Assembly: GCA_023382655.1 (NCBI GenBank)
Contig: JAHDWK010000014.1
Span: 118,822 to 182,821 of the forward strand
DNA from: Anaerolineae bacterium
GTDB lineage: Bacteria > Chloroflexota > Anaerolineae > Promineifilales > Promineifilaceae
DNA: 64,000 bases
Direction: 5' to 3'
Shown: piece after piece, positions 59,764 to 64,000 of the stretch
Layout: the number at the start of each line of letters is the position of its first letter
Position numbering within the stretch: position 1 is the stretch's first letter
The notes under the pieces: model-generated
What the model saw: only the letters and a program-made list of their open reading frames with translations
Told to the model about the DNA's origin: nothing
The model's database searches: none
Made by a program: the position numbers and the translations under genes

Positions 59764-60774
59764 ATGAAATTTCCCTGGGCGAATGCGGCCTTACTCCTCA
59801 TTTTGATAACGCTGACAGTTTCTGGGTATCTGGGGCTGGTGAATGGGCATGAGGCGGCGGCCTGGCGGTTGTGGGTGCATGGCGTGGCGGCGTATGCGTT
59901 GGTGGCGCTGTTTGTGTGGAAGGGTAGCATTATTTTGGATGCGTACCGGCGAAAGAAGCGGTGGACGGGGCCGCGTATTGTTTTTACTGTTACATTGTTT
60001 TTGCTGTTGCTGACGGTGTTGTTGGGGGTGTTGTGGACGTTTTATGGGCCGCTGTATGTGGGTGGGTTTAGTCTGGTGAGTTTGCATATGTATGTGGCGG
60101 CGCCGGTGATGGGGTTGGTATTGTGGCATGTGTGGCGCATGCGGTTTATTTTTCGGGTGCGGGGGGTGTGGGATCGGCGGTTGTTTTTGGGCACGGCCGT
60201 AGCCGCATTAGCCGGTCTGGTGTTGTGGCGGGCGGCGCGGTGGATGGATGGGGAGCGGCGCTTTACCGGTTCGTATGAGCGGGGCAGTTTTTCCGGGCAG
60301 TTTCCGCCGACGAGTTGGATTTTTGATTATCCGGAGCGGATTGATGTGGATGGGTGGCGGCTGCATGTGACGGGGGAGGTGGCACGGCCGTATACGCTGA
60401 CATTTGCTGAGTTGCGGGCTATGCCGGCGGTGCAACACGAGGTGCTGCTGGACTGCACCAGTGGATGGTATACCACGCAGGTTTGGGAAGGTATTCCGCT
60501 TTTGGATGTGCTGGCGCGGGCCGGTTTGTTAGGCAGTGCCGCCAGTGTGACCATTGAGGCGGTTTCTCATTATAAGCGGCGGTTTGCGCTGGCAGAGTTG
60601 GAGGGGATGTTGTTGGCGTATGGGGTGGCGGGTGCGGCGTTGTCACATGGGCATGGTGCGCCGTTGCGATTGGTGATTCCTGACCGGCGGGGATATGACT
60701 GGGTGAAGTGGGTGACGGAGATTCGGGTGAATGGTACGCCCGCCATCTGGCAGTCGCCGCTGCCCTTACGTTGA
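59764..60774 (+). CDS. Membrane b-type-cytochrome-like module fused to a molybdopterin oxidoreductase domain
   Basis: The 336-residue protein has four membrane segments in the first 150 residues (AALLLILITLTVSGYLGLV, LWVHGVAAYALVALFVW, IVFTVTLFLLLLTVLLGVLW, HMYVAAPVMGLVLWHVW) with His residues that could hold haem. Residues about 195-330 form a sulfite-oxidase-type Mo-cofactor domain (HEVLLDCTSGW, with Cys as probable Mo ligand, and WVKWVTEIRVNG). It probably moves electrons across the membrane from a small oxidised substrate. Substrate unknown. Confidence 0.82.
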   Translation: MKFPWANAALLLILITLTVSGYLGLVNGHEAAAWRLWVHGVAAYALVALFVWKGSIILDAYRRKKRWTGPRIVFTVTLFLLLLTVLLGVLWTFYGPLYVGGFSLVSLHMYVAAPVMGLVLWHVWRMRFIFRVRGVWDRRLFLGTAVAALAGLVLWRAARWMDGERRFTGSYERGSFSGQFPPTSWIFDYPERIDVDGWRLHVTGEVARPYTLTFAELRAMPAVQHEVLLDCTSGWYTTQVWEGIPLLDVLARAGLLGSAASVTIEAVSHYKRRFALAELEGMLLAYGVAGAALSHGHGAPLRLVIPDRRGYDWVKWVTEIRVNGTPAIWQSPLPLR

Positions 60775-60877
60775 GGCGGTTGAAACCGCGGCTACAGACA
60801 GCAAAGACCGCCTTCGCGGTCTGACGACCAGCCGACGAAGGTCGGCTTTCCTTGTGTAGCCGCGAATTTATTCGCCT
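60773..60877. repeat. Cloverleaf palindromic element of about 105 bp
   Basis: An outer stem of AGGCG/CGCCT and CGCGGCTACA (60788-60797) with TGTAGCCGCG (60855-60864) encloses two hairpins: AGACCGCCTTCGCGGTCT (60805-60822) and AGCCGACGAAGGTCGGCT (60830-60847). It lies between two convergent molybdopterin-domain genes and overlaps both their ends. This compact multi-hairpin shape is typical of REP/MITE-type elements. Confidence 0.8.
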
Positions 60878-61335
60878 GACTGCCCTGACCGTACCCGTAT
60901 TTCGCTCACCCATTTAACCTGCCGCAAAGCGTCATCTTGTTCGGAGGGGACGATGAGGCGGACAAGACCTTGCTGGCGGGTGAGGTCACGGCCGTCAATC
61001 CCCCAGGCCAGTAATGTTTCCTTTGCTTCATCGGCCCAGACGCGGCAGCCGAAGCCGTCGCCGCTGACAATTTCCAGGTGTGACCAGGGGCCGGGGATGT
61101 GTACCCGGGCAAAGTCATGCAGCGTCACGCCGGTGAAGGTGAAGGGGCCGGTTGTGCCGTGCCCGGTGCTGATGATGAAGCAGTTGGAGATGGTGGTGGC
61201 GGGGAGTTGTTGCAGGTGGGGCAGGGAGATGGGGTGTGTGTTCCCCTCGATGAATAAACTAAATGTGGGATCATCGGATGGCGGCTGCGGGTTGGGGTCA
61301 TGGCTGTGGGGATGGAGGGGGTCATCTATCATCAT
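60868..61335 (-). CDS. Stand-alone sulfite-oxidase-type molybdopterin domain protein
   Basis: The start MMIDDPLHPH at 61335 is preferred over an ATG at 61398. The 155-residue protein has a single Mo-cofactor-type domain (FSLFIEGNTHPISLPHLQQL, FTFTGVTLHDFA, WGIDGRDLTRQQGLVRLIVP, VKWVSEIRV). At the aligned site of the Mo-ligand Cys it reads FIISTGHG, so the ligand may be missing or shifted to SNCF. It resembles the neighbouring convergent gene, so the two may derive from one ancestor. Function unknown. Confidence 0.7.
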   Translation of the reverse strand: MMIDDPLHPHSHDPNPQPPSDDPTFSLFIEGNTHPISLPHLQQLPATTISNCFIISTGHGTTGPFTFTGVTLHDFARVHIPGPWSHLEIVSGDGFGCRVWADEAKETLLAWGIDGRDLTRQQGLVRLIVPSEQDDALRQVKWVSEIRVRSGQSGE

Positions 61336-61443
61336 ATGATTTCTATAGTAACGGGAGGAGGCACGGCCGTCAAACCACCAAAAAATACCCCTTGTCACCC
61401 CAACACCATGTCACCTTGCCACCATGTCAGGTATACTTAGCCC

Positions 61444-63249
61444 ATGACACAAAGCAACATCCGCAACTTCTGCATCATCGCCCACATAGACCACGGCAAA
61501 TCCACCCTGGCCGACCGCCTCCTGCAACTCACCGGCGCCATCTCCGACCGCGAAATGCAAGAGCAAGTCCTGGACAGCATGGACCTGGAGCGCGAAAAAG
61601 GCGTCACCATCAAAGCCTCGGCCGTCCGCATGAACTACACCGCCCAAGACGGCCGTGACTACATCCTCAACCTGATTGACACACCCGGCCACGTAGACTT
61701 CGGCTACGAAGTCAGCCGCGCCCTCAAATCCTGCGAAGGGGCAATTTTGGTTGTAGACGCCACCCAGGGCATCGAAGCCCAAACCCTGGCCAACCTCTAC
61801 CTAGGCGTCGAAGCCGGACTAGAAATCATCCCCGTCATCAACAAGATAGACCTGCCCGCCGCCCTGCCCGAAGACGTCGCCGAAGAAGTCGAAAACATCA
61901 CCGGCATCCCCGCCGAAGACGCCATCCCCATCAGCGCCAAAACCGGGGAAAACGTCGAGGCCGTGCTCGAAGCCGTCGTCAAACACGTCCCCCCCCCCAC
62001 CATCAACACCACCGCCCCCCTGCGCGCCCTCGTCTTCGACTCCCACTACGACTCCTACAAAGGCGTCATCGCCTACGTCCGCATCTTCGAAGGCGCAGTA
62101 GAAAAGCGCCAATGGATCAAAATGCTCTCCAACGACGTCACCGTCGAACCCATCGAAATCGGCACCTTCGCCCCCGCCATGAAGCCCGTAGACCGCCTGC
62201 AAGCCGGCGAAGTTGGCTACATCGCCACCGGCCTCAAAACCGTCCGCGAATGTCGCGTTGGCGACACCATCACCCTGCGCGACCAACCCGCCACCGACCC
62301 CCTGCCCGGCTTCCTCAAAGTCAAACCCATGGTCTTCGCCGGCTTCTACCCCTCCGAAGGCGAAGACTACGCCATCCTCAAAGAAGCCCTCGAAAAACTC
62401 CAACTCAACGACGCCTCCCTCGTCTTTGAACCCGAAACCTCCAGCGCCCTCAACTTCGGCTTCCGCTGCGGCTTCCTCGGCCTCTTCCACATGGAAATCA
62501 TCCAGGAACGGCTCGAACGTGAATACGACCTCGACCTCGTCGCCACCGCCCCCAGCGTCCGCTACGAAGTCGTCATGTCCGGTACCGGCGAAGTGCGCGT
62601 CATCAACAGCCCTGCTGACCTGCCCGACCCCGCCACCTTCGACGAAGTCCGCGAACCCTGGATGGACGTCCACATCTTCACCCCCGAAGAATACTACGGC
62701 GTCATCATGGACCTCGTCATCAAACGGCGCGGTATCCTCATCGGCCAGGAATACCCCGCCCCCGGCCGTGTCGTCCTCCACTATGAACTCCCCCTCGCCG
62801 AAATGATCGTAGACTTCTACGACAAACTCAAAAGCGGCACCCGTGGCTATGCCTCCATGGACTACGAATTCAAAGAATACCGCGCCTCCGACCTCGTCAA
62901 ACTCGAAGTCCTGGTCAACAAAACCCCCGTAGACGCCCTCGCCATGATCGTCCACACCGAAGACGCCTATCATCGCGGCCAAAAACTCGTCTCCGCCCTC
63001 AAAGAGAAAATCCCGCGCCAGATGTTTGAAGTACCCATCCAGGCCGCCGTGGGCAACCGCGTCATCAGCCGCGCCAACGTCAAAGCCATGCGCAAAGACG
63101 TACTCGCCAAATGTTACGGCGGCGACATCACCCGCAAAAAGAAGCTGCTCGAAAAGCAGAAAAAAGGCAAAAAGCGTATGAAAATGATCGGCTCCGTCGA
63201 AGTTCCCCAGGAAGCCTTCATGTCCGTCCTCCAACTCAACGACGACTAG
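61444..63249 (+). CDS. lepA: Elongation factor 4 (LepA)
   Basis: The 601-residue GTPase has P-loop AHIDHGKST (near 9-17), DTPGHVDFGYEVSRAL, NKIDLPAA and the LepA-specific C-terminal domain (RVISRANVKAMRKDVLAKCY, GGDITRKKKLLEKQKKGKKR). It back-translocates or recycles stalled ribosomes. Its third codon positions are overwhelmingly C, in contrast with the G/T-rich plus-strand genes before it, and only one octamer occurs in it. That codon choice also creates a long false frame on the opposite strand. Confidence 0.97.
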   Translation: MTQSNIRNFCIIAHIDHGKSTLADRLLQLTGAISDREMQEQVLDSMDLEREKGVTIKASAVRMNYTAQDGRDYILNLIDTPGHVDFGYEVSRALKSCEGAILVVDATQGIEAQTLANLYLGVEAGLEIIPVINKIDLPAALPEDVAEEVENITGIPAEDAIPISAKTGENVEAVLEAVVKHVPPPTINTTAPLRALVFDSHYDSYKGVIAYVRIFEGAVEKRQWIKMLSNDVTVEPIEIGTFAPAMKPVDRLQAGEVGYIATGLKTVRECRVGDTITLRDQPATDPLPGFLKVKPMVFAGFYPSEGEDYAILKEALEKLQLNDASLVFEPETSSALNFGFRCGFLGLFHMEIIQERLEREYDLDLVATAPSVRYEVVMSGTGEVRVINSPADLPDPATFDEVREPWMDVHIFTPEEYYGVIMDLVIKRRGILIGQEYPAPGRVVLHYELPLAEMIVDFYDKLKSGTRGYASMDYEFKEYRASDLVKLEVLVNKTPVDALAMIVHTEDAYHRGQKLVSALKEKIPRQMFEVPIQAAVGNRVISRANVKAMRKDVLAKCYGGDITRKKKLLEKQKKGKKRMKMIGSVEVPQEAFMSVLQLNDD

Positions 63250-63264
63250 AAAAATAGGTGACAG

Positions 63265-63996
63265 TTGAAAGCAGAATGCGATAATTATTCACAGCTAAAT
63301 CATGATGACTGTGCCCTTGATCCGTATGAGAAAGTAGTTGGAGATTATTTTGAATCTCGAAATTTTTCAGTTGAGAGGCTATGCCCTCAATGGCTGCCAG
63401 AAGGGGAGCGCACCCCTGATTTTCATATTACTGATGCCAAAGGGTTTTCATGTCTCTGTGAAGTAAAGGTATTGTCATCTTCTACAGGGGCAATGACAGA
63501 AGCTGATTGGCGATATGCCAATCATGCAGAGTTTGAATATCTGAAACAGGAAGCGAAAAAAATTGATGCCCAACTTATTGTGCGACCTGACCAATTAAAA
63601 TTGTGGAAGGGAGAAATTCTCTATCCCGAAGGGGGACGCAATACTGAACAAAAAGAAAAAGAATACGAGAAAGATATCAAGGAGCGGTTGCACAGTTCCA
63701 AAGTCGCAAATCTACATTTGGAAATTACTCTTCACAGAAGAGATTCTTTGATATGGACCGAATCAGAAAAAGAAGCATTTATTGCTGATCTGATAGACAA
63801 ATTATCATTGCTAGAAAAGGGGGAACTTCCTAGAAATTGGCACGAAGATTTTGGAATTGTTTCTGGTCACTACACCCAAAGACGAGAAAATGGATACCAT
63901 ATTCAAAATGATATAGAAATTCGAAAATCGACAGGCTTTCTTAATTATAACCCAAGTTGCTACCTTAACATTGCGATGTCCATGAGAAATCCTTAA
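63265..63996 (+). CDS. PD-(D/E)XK-like putative nuclease
   Basis: Start TTG 63265 with AGGTG at 63256-63260. The 243-residue protein has TPDFHITDAKGFSCLCEVKV at about 50-69, which gives the PD...E-x-K pattern of restriction-type nucleases. A charged middle part and an aromatic C-terminus follow. The DNA is AT-rich, uses other codons than lepA 16 bp upstream and has no octamer, pointing to recent acquisition. The stop codon TAA lies four bases from the window end, so later partners are not visible. Function inferred. Confidence 0.65.
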   Translation: MKAECDNYSQLNHDDCALDPYEKVVGDYFESRNFSVERLCPQWLPEGERTPDFHITDAKGFSCLCEVKVLSSSTGAMTEADWRYANHAEFEYLKQEAKKIDAQLIVRPDQLKLWKGEILYPEGGRNTEQKEKEYEKDIKERLHSSKVANLHLEITLHRRDSLIWTESEKEAFIADLIDKLSLLEKGELPRNWHEDFGIVSGHYTQRRENGYHIQNDIEIRKSTGFLNYNPSCYLNIAMSMRNP

Positions 63997-64000
63997 AGTT

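Larger units (their letters stand above)
1..64000. repeat. Over-represented palindrome ACGGCCGT, about 115 copies
   Basis: A hand count gives about 115 copies of ACGGCCGT, one per 0.55 kb, where base composition predicts about one or two. Copies lie mostly inside genes, in any frame (T-A-V and D-G-R are common products), with some in gaps. The flanking bases vary. Clear holes are 16960-22310, 44610-47130 and 61660-64000. It is comparable to the HIP1 octamer of cyanobacteria, though the sequence is different. Confidence 0.9.

Noticed and set aside
61819..63234. 471-codon open frame on the minus strand opposite lepA
   Set aside because: It is a by-product of the C-rich third codon positions of lepA; the product is low-complexity (F, D, G, V, E) and has no domain.

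Overview
The window reads as chromosomal DNA of a Gram-positive-walled or monoderm-like environmental bacterium, most probably a filamentous member of the Chloroflexota (Anaerolineae/Caldilineae/Ardenticatenia type). The basis is inference from gene style: GAF/PAS histidine kinases, a CpXC protein, a ParB-USP fusion, STAND/EAD/TPR proteins, zinc-ribbon membrane proteins and moderate GC (roughly 55 %). No rRNA, tRNA or CRISPR array was recognised.

Two sequence habits mark the whole window. First, the palindrome ACGGCCGT occurs about 115 times by hand count (about one expected by chance), mostly inside genes, much as HIP1 does in cyanobacteria; it is missing from a few accessory stretches. Second, many intergenic gaps carry hairpins built from short 7-9 bp words repeated in tandem on one arm and mirrored on the other. 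The word differs from site to site but the architecture is constant. An 87-bp mobile-looking palindrome is present twice, once in frame inside a glycosyltransferase gene.

Layout. 1-11 kb: CpXC protein (cut by the left edge), histidine kinase, acetyltransferase-cNMP fusion, ParB-USP fusion, flavoprotein, cyclase, quinone oxidoreductase, lysS, greA. 11-14 kb: small membrane proteins and a GT39-like glycosyltransferase. 14-25.4 kb: a five-gene minus-strand defence-type operon (Mrr-like nuclease with N-terminal reader domain, PLD-SNF2 helicase, N6-adenine methyltransferase with a C-terminal TOPRIM-like domain, DUF262-AlbA fusion, HEAT-repeat membrane protein), preceded by a structured leader ending in a terminator. 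25.8-34 kb: secreted propeller protein, scpA, histidine kinase, zinc-ribbon proteins, polA. 34-39.6 kb: M23 peptidase, a FadR-like regulator, an alkyl-DHAP-synthase-like flavoprotein and a membrane-tailed glycerol-3-phosphate dehydrogenase. 39.6-42.5 kb: a MarR regulator with a palindromic operator, two VOC/ring-cleaving dioxygenases and an esterase, closely resembling the Bacillus mhq quinone-resistance regulon. 42.5-44.6 kb: pyroglutamyl peptidase, CopC-like protein and a lipoprotein. 44.6-48.2 kb: a four-gene operon (winged helix, membrane protein, EAD1-TPR, AAA ATPase) that looks like an undescribed conflict or signalling module. 48.3-51.6 kb: CDP-paratose-epimerase-like protein, acetyltransferases, rimI, tsaB, tsaE. 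51.8-55.7 kb: phosphoesterase, nucleotidyltransferase, rmd-like reductase, tlyA, response regulator. 56-59.7 kb: a TPR protein and an HTH-NB-ARC protein divergent from a 54-residue secreted peptide with two cysteines, with 11-bp direct repeats at the peptide promoter; this is the best candidate for a new peptide-signalling system. 59.7-64 kb: molybdopterin oxidoreductases, lepA and an AT-rich PD-(D/E)XK-like gene.

Housekeeping functions (lysS, greA, scpA, polA, tsaB/tsaE/rimI, tlyA, lepA) are interleaved with accessory modules, so this is a mosaic chromosome segment rather than a plasmid or prophage.
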